DNA from: Bradysia coprophila | Taxonomy: Eukaryota > Arthropoda > Insecta > Diptera > Sciaridae | Length of the DNA stretch: 64,000 bases | Direction: 5' to 3' | Assembly (NCBI RefSeq): GCF_014529535.1 | Contig: NW_023503727.1 | Location: forward strand, 1,550,001 to 1,614,000 | Shown here: positions 23,928 to 35,529 of the stretch, in pieces | How positions within the stretch are numbered: the stretch's first letter is position 1 | How the letters are laid out: every line of letters begins with the position of its first letter | Notes under the pieces: model-generated | The model's input: only the letters and a program-made list of their open reading frames with translations | Database searches by the model: none | Told to the model about the DNA's origin: nothing | Position numbers and translations under genes: made by a program

Positions 23928-25831
23928 ATGACAACTTCAATCTCATTTAATATTAGTGACGTGTGTCGCGGTTGTTTATCGGATAACCGAGACAATTTGC
24001 GATCAATCTTCGATTCAAATATTCTTGAAAATTTCATTTCATGTACGAACGTACAGGTGACCGGAATGTTTATTTACAAACAATATTTTTACATGCAGAT
24101 CAACTTAAGCATTTCTTTTCTGAAAGGTGACGGCTGAGGACGGTCTACCGAAGCACATCTGCAATTCTTGTGTGTATAAAGTCGTGTCGTGGGTTACGTT
24201 CAAATCGCAATGTGAGCAAAATGACGAGATCCTACGGACAACGTTCCAATGTTCAGTAAATAAGCAAAGTCTTTCATCTACCAGTCAACCTTCCGGAGAG
24301 ACTTGCTCCAAAAATATCGTCGACGTTATAAGTGATAGCTCGTTCCAATCAGACAGTGCAGTCACAGTGCAGCAATGTTCTGAAATCGATAATTCGAATG
24401 TCGACGAGTCGGAAAACACAAAACCTATCGGAGAGCACATCGATTGCGTCAAACCCGATGCGTACGACGATGAGGTAATTCGGAAACAGAATTTTGAGCC
24501 AAGTGATCGCGATTCAATGCCAATGTTCAGGAATTTTTAGTGACTGCCAATGACGAAGACATCGATGAGTCTGACGTTGACCAAACGGTAGACAGCGGAA
24601 AGACACAATCTTCGCCACAAAAGCAAGTGACCTGTGACGAATGTGGTGCCCATTTCCGTAACTCCGATCGACTGAAATCGCATCGACGAAGTGTACATGA
24701 AGGGAAAAAGTTGGTTCTGCCATTAGTTCATCGAAAAACGATTCAGTCATTTGACTTCTAATGTCTCCACAGGCCTGAAGTTTGTCCGATATGCGATAAG
24801 GAATTCAATAATCTGAGAGCACTTCGAAGGCATCGACATAAACACAGCGACCTGAAACAGGTATTTGCCATGTGCGTTGATTGTATTGGCCTTAATTTAA
24901 GCGATTTTTCCATCACCACAGTTCCGGTGCGATGACTGCGGCAGATGGTACAAATATCAAACGTCGTTGACTCTGCACAAAAAGAGTCATGCCGATGTTC
25001 GGCGCTTCATTTGCGATTTATGCGGTAAGGCCTTTGTCAGGGCACATGGTCTGCAAAGCCATTTATTGTCCCATTCAACACTTACTCCGTTCACGTGTGA
25101 TTACGAGTCCTGTGGCAAGCAGTTTAAGAATGCCATCATGCTGAGGAATCATCAGAAGAGACATCTGGGAATCAAAACGTTCGTCTGCTCACCGGACTGC
25201 GGCAAAGAGTTCATAACCGCAGCTGAACTTAATACTCATATTCGATCACATACGGGCTCTAAGGTAAATTCATGTTACCACTCCCAAGTGGCCGTGATGA
25301 CCATTTTGATGTTTTTTGATCTGATTGATCCACTCAGCCGTTCGCCTGTACAATGTGCGACAAAGCTTATAAAACGAAGAGCCATTTAACGGTTCACTTG
25401 CGATCCCATTCCGGTTCCAGACCGTACGCCTGTGATATTTGTCCCCTGACGTTTGCTCACAATAAGGTGCTGAAACACCATCGACTTGTCCATCTGGGAG
25501 AATTGGTAAGTTGATATTATATACGTTTTGCAAACGTCCCCTGCACGTACGTTGATTTAGTATTCGACTATTTGATCGTACAATTCGACCAGTTCATAAT
25601 TCGACCTTCGGTTAAAAAAGTCGCCTCAAATCGCAATTAAATTCCTTTCAGCCATGGTCGTGCGACATTTGCCAACGTCCTTTTCGACAGAGAAGTACTC
25701 TAATGAAACATAAAAAACTGCATACGGACGGTAAAGCCCGAAAGAACCAGCCACAGCATGTTGCCAATTCAGATTTTACTGGAACCGAGACCATTCAACT
25801 GAGCATCGAAATGGAAGATCTGGAGAAATGA
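23928..25831 (+). CDS. ZAD-domain C2H2 zinc-finger protein
   Basis: Seven exons, all in phase: 23928-24056, 24127-24474, 24531-24709, 24773-24860, 24922-25263, 25338-25505, 25652-25831; 477 aa. The N-terminal ~75 residues carry the ZAD cysteine pairs (VCRGCL and, after intron 1, ICNSC), a dimerisation module largely restricted to insects. Residues ~75-160 are Ser/Thr/Asp rich. Nine C2H2 fingers follow, from CDECG in exon 3 to CDICQ in exon 7, some joined by short linkers. The apparent stops at 24538 and 24760 are intronic. It is probably a sequence-specific nuclear regulator; the paralogue cannot be named. It is convergent with the mTERF-family gene. Confidence 0.9.
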
Positions 25832-25851
25832 GATTGGAGACTTGCACTGTT

Positions 25852-27028
25852 CACGGTTGGTTTGAAACGAGATTAAATAGGGACCGCCGACCACCAATAA
25901 TTTTTTTTCATATTTATAATGAGTGATGGACAAGAACATCACACAGGAAAAAATTAGCCCGAACCCCTGAGCCGTTTCTGAGAACCAGTGGATGCGCTAC
26001 CACGAGCAGTCAGACACAGCCTGATCACAAATTTTAATGGGGATCGGTAGAGAGAACAATTCTAAGATATACCGTGTAAAAATTATTGCTTTCGGTCACT
26101 TGCTCTCGGAGCAATAACTGTTGAAAGTCAAAATTTCACAATTTTCGAAGAGTAATATATCCCTGACAAAGTGACCGACCCAGCCAGTTAAGATTGATTC
26201 TAGACGCGGTTAGTAAGCTCTTTCGAATGACGAAAAAAAAAATTTGAAAAAGTTCTTGTATGGTACATTTTCAGAGAAGTTACTTTTTCCGCTACCCTCG
26301 GTGAAATTTGGCCACTTCTGTACCTTTCTGGTAGCCTTGTTTCAAACTTATTTGCCCCTAATATTATAGCCTGAGGAATAAGCTTTTCAACGATACCAAA
26401 CATGCCATACTTGATCCACAACAAGTACTGTTGATGATTCAGTTTTTCAATCGAAGTCAGTCTACTCGAAAATCTGGAGTCCTCGAAAACGAAATTATTA
26501 AATTTAAAGATAATATTACAATTGAATGTCTTTTACTCAATTATATGAATGGTACCGACTCAGAGAGTCATTAAAGTCCACTTCTTTTCAAAAAAATCTT
26601 TAAATTTAATAATTTCGTTTTCGAGGACTAAACGAGGTAACTTTCGTCATTCGAAAGAGCTTATTAACCGCGTCTAGAATCAACCTTAACTGGCTGGGTC
26701 GGTCACTTTGTCAGGGATATATTACTCTTCGAAAATGGTGAAATTTTGACTTTCAACAGTTATTTCTCCGAGAGCAAGTGACCAAAAGCAATAATTTTTA
26801 CACAGAAGATATTAAAATTGTTCCCTCTACCGATCCCCATTAAAATTTGTGATCAGGCTGTGTCTGACTGCTCGTGGTAGCGCATCCACTGGTTCTCAGA
26901 AACGGCTCAGGGGTTCGGGCTAATTTTTTCCTGTGTGATGTTCTTGTCCATCACTCATTATTATAAATATGAAAAAAAATTATTGGTGGTCGGCGGTCCC
27001 TATTTAATCTCGTTTCAAACCAACCGTG
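25852..27028. repeat. 1.18-kb foldback between convergent genes
   Basis: The ends are CACGGTTGGTTTGAAACGAG and CTCGTTTCAAACCAACCGTG. The arms continue with high identity nearly to the centre (~26530-26585), as in GAACCCCTGAGCCGTTTCTG and its complement. Both flanks show TGTT, a possible 4-bp target duplication. No ORF conserved. It starts 21 bp after the ZAD gene stop, so it probably lies in or near that gene's 3' UTR. Confidence 0.85.
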
Positions 27029-27258
27029 TGTTTGTCGTCAGTAAAATGTTTGAATTTTGTGAATTGAACGAGTTGTTGGACGCTGAAATAAAACCAGAGA
27101 CTGTGAAGGCAGGCAGGCAATTTTGTGTGTTTTATTCGGTTCCCGTAGCAGCACGACACGGAAGAAAATCAGTCGACGCTTTGATTCACAATTTTATTTT
27201 TGACGAATTTCCTCTGTAATGACCTACAATTTACCTGAGCTTTGACGGCATGAAGCAG

Positions 27259-28963
27259 TCAGTTATAATAATCATCCACCAAATTTGAGCCGTCACATTT
27301 ACGATCCAGCCAAACGCCGTCCCCACTGAAATGCCGTTCACGCTCGATATCGTACAGGATCAGTTTCAATTGGACACTTTTCGGTAAGTCCGTCCAGCTA
27401 TGGCCTTCGAACGGTTCGCTTTCGCTAAATTTCTTAAAACGACTTACGATGAGATCTCTGAAAGCCAATTCAATTATTGAGGCGTCGCAATCAATCGGAG
27501 GCCTTTCACCGACTTACCCCGAATACAGAACAATGTGAACGTTGGCGCGAATATCTTCCAGCTCGAATCCGGTCAGCTTCAATCTGTCGATTGTGTCTTT
27601 CACATCCACAAAGGCAACGTTCTTCCAGTACGGATGCCGATTCATTTCATCTTTCGCTTGTTTCGCGTCAATATTCAGATTCGTAGTCAAGAAGCGGATG
27701 CAGTCCCTCTCCATATGTTGATCGTTCTCACGTTGATAGAATCTGAAGCGAACCGAAATTGGTTTTGATTAGATCAAGTGTCTCGTCGCGTCAGCCAGGT
27801 AGATGTGATGTTACTTTCGAAATTCAGAATGTTGCCGTGTCAAAGCATCGATATTGAAGCACTTCTTCTCTACCGTTTCCATGTGTTTCATCCGATACTC
27901 AGCCTTGAAATAGTGTAAAATTAACTTCAAAAACTTCGGATGAAATGACATCGCTTGAATATGCGGTTGCGTTTCCATTTCTTTCAGTCGCCTGTGCACG
28001 TCCTTCGGATCCAGCTTCATCAGCTTGGAGAGCACATTAGTGTATTTCGTTGTCGATTCGTCGCTCAATTCGACCTTCTCCAATTCCTTTAGCGTTCGTT
28101 GAACGCTGTCCGGTAACAGAACCATTGCGCTCGGATTCTGTTTTAGAAAGTCTTTCGTATTCACGCCTCTGATCAGTTGGATTGTGAGCAATTTTTGTAG
28201 AGTGTCTGGATCAGCTCCTAGTGCCTGTTTGTAGTCTCTGATTTTGTCTTTCGGTATGTCCAACTGTTCGGTCAATATTTTCAAAATATTTTCCGTCGAT
28301 TGATAGGACTTCTGACGAACATGGTCCGTGCGAAATGCCTTATTGAATTCTTTAGGCGTCATAAGACCATTATCCACAAAAAACAATTGTAAAAAGTGCA
28401 AACGAACCGCTGTCAAATTAGCGTCTTCCTTACACGGACGCAATTGCACTTTCAGGCGACTTGCCAGCCGCTCTTGTAGATTGATATTGTTGTCAATGAT
28501 GCCAAGACTTTTGAGAGACGCTTCAGTCTGACGGACGATTTGGTTGTAATGCTGCAGAGAGCCTATGTTTACGTTCGAGCATCCACATTCGCTTAAGACT
28601 TCATGTCGGTTTTTCAATGTTATGCGGTCGCTGCACAATATTTCCGGCTGCTCTCGTATGTTTTCGATGGGGGTGCCAATCTCTTTTAAATATCGAATCG
28701 AATCGGAAACGGCACCATCATCCACATCGATCAAATAGTCATGTTTCTGTAAAAACTTATCCGTTGCTGTTAATGAACCGAAATCTGAGGTAAAACAAAT
28801 TGTTTAAAATCCGGTGCTTCGGCTGATTGATTCGCGCGCACTCACCCAAAATTTTCTCCAAAAACTTAACTTTATCGCTAACGTTGTGGCGTTGAAATGT
28901 GTAAATTTTAGACAGATTTAAATGTGTCACTAACAACAACCGAAAGCTTTTATTGCAAAACAT
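27259..28963 (-). CDS. mTERF-family mitochondrial factor (mTERF5/mTTF-like)
   Basis: Four exons: 28846-28963, 27815-28784, 27518-27742 and 27259-27457; the splice phases are consistent and give 503 aa. The N-terminus is basic and Ser/Leu rich with no acidic residue in the first ~25 aa (MFCNKSFRLLLVTHLNLSKI), as in a mitochondrial targeting peptide. The body is a series of helical repeats of the mTERF type (for example LKEIGTPIENIREQPEILCS, ILTEQLDIPKDKIRDYKQAL, LIRGVNTKDFLKQNPSAMVL), which wrap mitochondrial DNA or RNA and affect transcription. The acidic C-terminal tail is consistent with the family. The insect paralogue (mTTF versus mTerf5) cannot be settled by eye. Intact. Confidence 0.82.
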
Positions 28964-30756
28964 TTTATTTCAATGCATCAGAGAAAGTAGACAAAGCATG
29001 TTGTAAGCAAACTGATGTTATCGTTTCGTATTGGATGACAGGCGCTGTCATGTCAGCTGTTCCAATAGTCCAGTTACTCGATACGTTTTTACTGTCGGTC
29101 TCATCTAACACTATAGACGAAACATGAAGTTGATTTGGTTTTCAGAGAATTTAGGAGACGAATCGTCGCTGTCGGTGTAGCAGTAATAGTTATTTTCATG
29201 TGTCGGGGACGAAAATGAGGGAGTTTTGAGATTTTTTTTCTCTAGTTTTCGTCTTATTGCTTACTTCGGGCTACAACTCATCAGTTAGGGTGATCATTTC
29301 TGATCAATGCACACAGATCATGGGATCCTTTGTGCTACCCTGTCATCATTAAAATCTTGAAGCCCTTTTTAGGACCTCAACTCCTTCTCAACCTATTACC
29401 TTACGCTCTACACGAGCCACTCCAGGCGAGCAAACTGATCCCTATGATTAGGTACCAAAATGATCAGCTAATCTCTAGGGCAGAAAGCAAAGAGTGACTG
29501 GCGTCAACCTCGCTTCATTAGATTGTGATTGTCAGAAAGCCACTGGGAGGACGGCTGCGTCTCACCCCTTAGGCCTTACACTAATGAAAGCAAGTAAGGC
29601 AACATTGTCGCCCGAATCACAGTCCTTGTCATTGAGATTGACAAAGCCTGTGATTTACATTCCGCTCGATATTAACCTGGTCCAGTCTCATATTTCATCA
29701 GACTAGCCCGTTCGAACGTAAACTTTCTCTGCAGTGGGCCAATATAAAAGCCGAGCCAGGCAGAAGCGTCACTCAACAGTGTGCCACCAAATGGCCAACC
29801 GCCAAACTTTACCACTATTTAGCCCAAAAGCCCTTACTTCCAAATTAGACTGACGAACCAGCCACCTGCTGTCTCTGCGAGGAATGCTGTCTCTGCGAGG
29901 AATCAAAATAAAAGCCGGTAAAAACTAGCATCTCTCAGCAGCATAACACCACCAATCCATCCGTCGACCTTGTCCACTCTATAGCCCGAAAGCCTAAGCT
30001 CTATGAATAGTCCGGATCATTTTACTCATATAGAAGCAAAATAGGACCTAGCCACATCATTGAGTAAACTTTTAGACCATAAACCAGCCGAAGGACAAAG
30101 CTGGCGAGTGAGGCAAAGCAACTAAGAGTCCTGGTAGTGACACACCACTAAGAAGAGTACCAATCTCGACAAGCCTTCCTAATGTCTCTCCGCAAAGAAA
30201 TTCCGCTTACAGCGTCCAAAAATTCACTGAAACACGTTCTCAAAATATTCGTCGTGAATTTCTGGTGGATCCAGCTGTCACTGTCTTTCACTGGTATGCT
30301 TATACACGTACACAGTGTGAGGTTATGACGAGCACCGTATCATTAGCCGCACGAAAACGCTGGTTTATTGAATGATTATACGAGAACTCCAACTTTACCG
30401 GCGACCGTGGCACTTCATTACTGAGATTTAGTCAACAGAAATGTTTTTCTGGTCAGTTCTGACTACAAAAAGTATAATTAAATTCAGACAGAAACAAAAC
30501 ACTTGTTGACGTTTGCAGTGTTGCCAGTCGGGCTACAACTCGCGACATTGCCTGAAATAAATCGTCCAAGCAGAGACGCATGAATGACAAAAGACCAATT
30601 CGCAGTCACTCCATTTTGCTCACCGTTGTTTAATTTTTTTTTTTTTTTTTTTTAAAATAACAATGGAAAACTGTTCGTTTCCATTAGTGTAGCGTAAACG
30701 GTGAGTAAACGCAGTGTAGTGCTCTTCGTGCTTAAGCCATTACCTCCAATGAAAAA
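28964..30756. other. intergenic; possible decayed LTR-like stretch at ~29730-29910
   Basis: No coding gene seen. Near 29740 CAATATAAAAGCCGAGCCAG resembles a core promoter. At 29871-29906 an 18-bp unit (TGCTGTCTCTGCGAGGAA) is repeated in tandem. These could belong to a solo LTR or a SINE, but I found no matching terminal repeats. A T-run lies at 30636-30653. Confidence 0.25.
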
Positions 30757-30837
30757 CAAGGTTCTGAAAGAACAGGTTAAGCCACTTTCGAGTTGATCAC
30801 GAAAGCGGTGTGATCAAAATTTTCCTGTAGAACCTTG
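30757..30837. repeat. short hAT MITE relative
   Basis: 81 bp with ends CAAGGTTCTGAAAGAACAGG and TGTAGAACCTTG. The left ~45 bp, including GAGTTGATCACGAA, matches the element at 20059. The flanks AATGAAAA and AATGAAAG are compatible with an imperfect 8-bp duplication. Confidence 0.7.
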
Positions 30838-30960
30838 AATGAAAGTACAAACCAGGTATGCTCTGTCCATACAATCCGGAGGCAATAGCTATTTCATATT
30901 AAAAAAAACTCAAATTGCAAGCCAAATCGAAACATGAAGCGATTCGAGAAATTACATTTT

Positions 30961-31038
30961 GCCTGTCACATTGGTAAGAACGGTAGAGCACTCGACTCAC
31001 AAGCGAGAGGTCACCGGATCGAATCCCAGTCGAAGAAC
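30961..31038 (+). repeat. tRNA-Val-like SINE head or tRNA pseudogene
   Basis: CGACTCACAAGCGAGAGGTC resembles the anticodon arm and variable region of tRNA-Val with CAC anticodon. It is preceded by a GGTAGAGCAC D-arm (box A) and followed by GGATCGAATCC (box B). The T-stem and acceptor stem do not pair properly, so it is not a working tRNA gene. A T-rich tail follows, as in tRNA-derived SINEs. Confidence 0.6.
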
Positions 31039-31208
31039 AATCTAATCTTTTGGTTTTTCTTTCATTTCGTTATATTCGCAAAAAATTGGGAATTCGAATA
31101 TAAATAAACAAAGGGGCGCGAAAACACAGCACAATTACAAAATTCGGTACTTTTTGATTTAATTCAAGACCAAATCGGGCCAATATAACACTTTTCTTTA
31201 AATTGTGC

Positions 31209-31287
31209 TTCAACTTTTATTTATTTTTCCGACCACGGTTTCAACTGCCAAGCAGTCATCATCAGGGTTTCTTTATTGACCCTGGGT
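31209..31287 (-). ncRNA. hammerhead-ribozyme-like motif
   Basis: Read on the minus strand: the CTGATGA core (31259-31265), a stem ACTGC-TTG-GCAGT, then GAAA (31239-31242), a short CC-GT-GG stem III and a GTC cleavage triplet (31231-31233). Two G/C pairs and a TCAA/TTGA pairing can close stem I. One extra T follows CTGATGA, so activity is uncertain. Type-I hammerheads are known in Penelope-like element terminal repeats and in retrozymes. Confidence 0.45.
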
Positions 31288-31289
31288 CA

Positions 31290-32354
31290 AGTACCGAAGG
31301 GCAATCTGTAATTTTTCATTTCGCACTTCGTTTAAATTCATTTTTCACAGATCGTTATACATACGCTGGAAAGCAATTAGTATTTGGTTTAAATGGGGCA
31401 AACAAGTTTATTTAGAAGTTTTTTTTTACACGAAATTGAACTAACATTTCGTTTATGATTCGCTGGAGGTGTACATGTACAAAGGTATGACTTACATCCT
31501 AGAGGTTTGTCATTACCTTGCCACTGTCGCCGTCAAGGCTGTACACTAGCAGCTTTCCCACGACTTTCCAAACTTTCCATCAGTAGATGGCAATTTTTAG
31601 TGAGTCTGTCAGCAACTCGTGCAACGTGGCAGACTCACGTGACTCACGGCTGATCAGTGGATCAGTGGAAACAACTGATGATGGCTGTATCACGCTATCC
31701 TCAGACCGCCACTGAATCCCGAGGTCGAAACAGCGTCTTTGCTTCATTGTTTTCACTTTACGTGATCCATGTGGGTAAAGGAAGAGCTTTTTTGCTCTGT
31801 TGGTTTCTGAATTTGTAAGAATTTTAAGAGTATTGACTCTTTCAATTTGGAGATTTTTTCCTTTGAGTCTGTAGACATTTTACCTGAGAATTCTTGTTTA
31901 CCTGTTTCACTTTTTATTTGTAAGCGTTTTGGCTGTGAATTCTTAAGAGTTTATTCGTAGGCATTTCAGCTTAACACCTTAAAATTAATTGCGGCTTGCC
32001 AACTTTCGACACCCTGGACACCCTTAAATAGTCGAGCCTGATGAGAAAGTGGTATTTTTGAACAGCATTTTCATGCTAAACGTTGAAAGACGTACTTAAT
32101 ACTTCTCACAGGTCGAAACAGTGGAAAAAACCATTCGCTATCTAATTGAAAGGTGAAATTGTTTATATTAAATCACTATTTCCTCCGCTCCATACAAATG
32201 TTGACATTGTACCATACCAATAGAGTATACTTTCATTGATTACCTTAACGCTGTTGCTAACATTTCGTCAACAATAATTTTTTGGTTATGGCTCTACGGA
32301 TGACGTTTTGACAGCTAAAATAATCTCGGAACCGACATATACATACAACCATGT
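31290..32354. other. intergenic, nothing recognised
   Basis: No gene or repeat structure identified between the hammerhead-like motif and the left end of the TTAA transposon. Confidence 0.35.
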
Positions 32355-32813
32355 TTAAGAGTCAATTTGCCAAAACTTCGAACAACTTAAAAACAAGCCA
32401 TCGCCGATTTTTGGAGGGTATACAGTAATTGAATCAGGGGACCCTCCTGAGTCATTTGCAACAAAAAAAAATCCTCGAAGTAATTATGTTTTCACGCCAG
32501 AAATCATGAAAAATTGTACTGAGTGAGGGTGACCAAAATAGTTTTTGTTGCATATCAACAACAATGTGTAACGCATTGATGTGAAATTATGGTGGTTGGC
32601 AGAGGTGTTGAGGACGCATATCTTGACCTTTAAAAAATATCGAAATTTTTTCGTGTATGTGGTGCAGTAGCTATTTTAGGGGAAAAAAATTCCAACTTTT
32701 GGAGAGTGTTTAAAAAAAATTACAATGATAGACTTGGAAGATATGGGTATCGTTGCGTAGGTAGTGACCTCTACTATCCATGACACCACACGGATAAAAA
32801 ATATTTTTTCTGC
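32355..32813. repeat. left terminal inverted repeat of the TTAA transposon
   Basis: Matches 38461-38485 plus 39207-39649 in inverse orientation. It is uninterrupted (CCATGACACCACACGGATAA) where the right copy carries the nested MITE, so it serves as an empty-site reference. Confidence 0.88.
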
Positions 32814-33204
32814 TCAATAATTTTTTTTGAATCAATATTTACATAAAGTAATAGGTTGAAATGAATGCTTGCGTCGATATAAGATTATTTGCAGCAATAT
32901 CGTAACTTGCATTAATATAAATCAAGCACGTATTACAATTATTTGCAGCATTAATGACTGTTGCACAATAATATTCGTTTCAAATTAATTGCGGTAAATA
33001 TTACGTATTTATTGCGAGTAAAATCTGCTTTGGGACGTTCAACACCAACATAGCAACATTTGCTGCAAAAGTTGCTGTTACTGTCAAACGTATTTTATTT
33101 GCCGTGCATAATTCTACATGCGAGTGCATGAAAAAACGACGACATTTGATCTGTTAAAATTTGAAACAGTTTTATAGACCAAACTCAGTGATAGCTATTT
33201 TGAA

Positions 33205-35401
33205 ATGGAATTGTCAGATCTGCAATCCACATTTGGAGACTATCTTCAATATTTCAAGGGTGAGTATGAAAATCATATATCTAAAATTGGCGTCATTCTG
33301 TCCGAGAACATCATCAAAAATAAGCCTAAACATGACCTTGTAATCACCATACATTTGAAACTTTGTTGGGTTTTCTAAGATTTTATGTGTTCAAATTTCT
33401 TTATGATCCTATAGACCTTGACTTCGAAACATTTCTAATCATGAAACCAGAGCATATCAAGGAAGCAATTCCAAGCTTGGGGCTACGTATAAAGTTTGAG
33501 AATTTATACTCTAAGTTTTTGTCAGGACTCGATGAAATAATAATTGTGGGCGATTCTAATGACAATAACACGGCATCACTGGATGTAATGGATACCGAAC
33601 CGTCCATTAATATAGACCAACTCTTAGCTTCGCCGCAAAAGAATGAGGTTATGTTACCAAACATTTCGAATGAGAAAGCATATTTGCAAACTGCCCAGGT
33701 ATTCTGACCTGTAATTCTGTGAACGTTTGACAGATATTTATTAAATGGTTGTTTTAGGATGTTTTAAATATTCCTTCAATCGACTTAAAGATTGTCGTCA
33801 ACAAATGCCTTCATTTAAATGCGCCAATGGAAAATCATGACCGGACAGTTATTGCTAAGGCAGTAATCCACCATTTGTTGGTGAACGATCTCAATAGAGA
33901 GTAAGCAAAAATTTCCAATTGATCGCTCAAGGTGAAATTACGAATATAAATCCTAATTCGCTTTTCCATTTTTCAATGAACGTCGCATTCTGTCTAATGT
34001 TTACATTTTGGCGAACGAAGGAATTATTTTCGTTACTTCTCTTAGAGGTTATTGCAAACCGGTTAATATTAGCTGAAATTACAGGATTACCACACCAGAA
34101 TTCATTCGTCTAAGTAATGTTATTGTCGATGCCTTCCCGATGGAAGAAAATTCTACTTACTACATCCCGGCACATAAAAATGACCAAGCTCAAGGAAAGC
34201 TGCACGCGCAATACAACAATTACAAAGCCCTCTTGCGAAGTGTCGGTCTATGTAAAAAGCGTAAATATGTTCCAAAACGAAACGGTAAACCGACATTTAT
34301 ATATTTTCGGCGAAATATCTCGTAACTCAAACAAATTTAAGCTGAAGGAATATGCCACTCGGAAACGGTAGAAGAACCGAATCAAGGTGATGAGAGCTCT
34401 CTCAAAAGTACATTTGAGATCTCTGAAGACTTGGAACTTATTCGAAAGTACTGGGAAAATTCATATTTTGATCGTAAAAAACTGCTTCTTGAGCTCACAA
34501 CAAACGAGTATATTCATAAATTTCCCGCTTTCAATCTGTATAACGGCTATGAACTGGTTAAGTACTTTGTGTTGCCCGTGTTGTCTCCTCTATTCTGTCT
34601 TTATGTCTGAATTTGTTTTTAAAGCTCATTTTTTCTTGCCTATATTTTATTTCCTCAACAACATTGCTGTTTACAATTGCAGTTTATTTTGGATTCTGAC
34701 AAAATTCTTGGTCGGCGGCACTCAAACTTACTCGAAACTTCGGAAAAGATCCTAATTTACGCTAATCGTCAAAAACGACCATCACCGGAATTGAAGGCAT
34801 ATTTGCTGGAATACGATAAATGTTCACTGAATCTCAGTGGAGATGATTTAAGTGGTACGTATAATTAGTGTTACAAATTTACCGAGTGATTCAAAACTTT
34901 GTTTTACAGCTTTTCGACAGTTAACGGCACTCAAGTTGTTACCATTTGTTATGTCAAATCCTTCCCGGAAATTAAGCAAGCCAGAGGCATCCAGCTATTT
35001 TCTTCCGCACTATAAGGTTAGCTTGACATTATCGGTAACTATCGCTCATCACCCACCAACAATTTTTACGTTTACAGACCGCCCATGAAGCTGAAACGTT
35101 TAAGACTACACACTTTAAGCCAGTCGAAACATTTCCCCGTTTGATGTTAATTGGTGAAACAGTCAAACCATCAGCAAATATTTACGTCTCCGACAAACAC
35201 TACATCATTGAAGACCCAATCAGAGGATTTGAGGTACTTTTCCGAGCGTTCCTAAGCCTAAACTGTAATTTTCCTGTACAATCGGTGCACGTTTGGGAGT
35301 TCGTACAGAAAATCATTTATGATCTTCCGTCGGGTACAGGAAAGCGTATTGCCAGTGCCGAAACGTTTATGCAGGACATTCGCAACATTAAGCTTAATTA
35401 A
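33205..35401 (+). CDS. transposon-borne SAM-domain-like protein
   Basis: Eight exons in consistent phase: 33205-33259, 33415-33698, 33758-33900, 34085-34251, 34342-34556, 34683-34854, 34910-35016, 35078-35401; 488 aa. Residues ~1-55 look like a SAM domain (YLQYFKDLDFETFLIMKPEH, then a GLRIKFENLYSKF helix), usually a protein-protein oligomerisation module. The remainder is helical, with an acidic linker (~70-105), a lysine-containing NYKALLRSVGL segment, and a C-terminal block from FPRLMLIGETV to the end. Proteins with this layout are, to my recollection, dispersed in many animal genomes as SAM-domain-containing repeats. Its role in transposition is inferred: it may tether the transposase. It lies 128 bp upstream of the transposase-like gene. 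Confidence 0.75.
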
Positions 35402-35529
35402 GATTGTCGGGATTTATTTTAGCTGTAAGATTAGGTATAAGTTCTTTCAACCTTAATTCGGTTTACATCATCTTCCTCATTAAAAAAAAAATATTTGAAA
35501 ACGTCCAATAAATTCGTTAAAGCAAAAAA

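Noticed and set aside
24514-24761. Frameshift in the ZAD zinc-finger gene near 24538
   Set aside because: A 56-bp GT/AG intron (24475-24530) restores the frame, so the gene is intact.
26935-27219. 94-codon plus-strand ORF beside the mTERF-like gene
   Set aside because: Its 5' third is foldback sequence and the rest has no recognised domain; probably chance.
29730-29910. Solo LTR with TATA box and short duplication
   Set aside because: No matching TG...CA ends, target duplication or second LTR could be found; kept only as a note.
30961-31038. Functional tRNA-Val gene
   Set aside because: The acceptor and T stems do not pair; the sequence fits a SINE head or pseudogene better.
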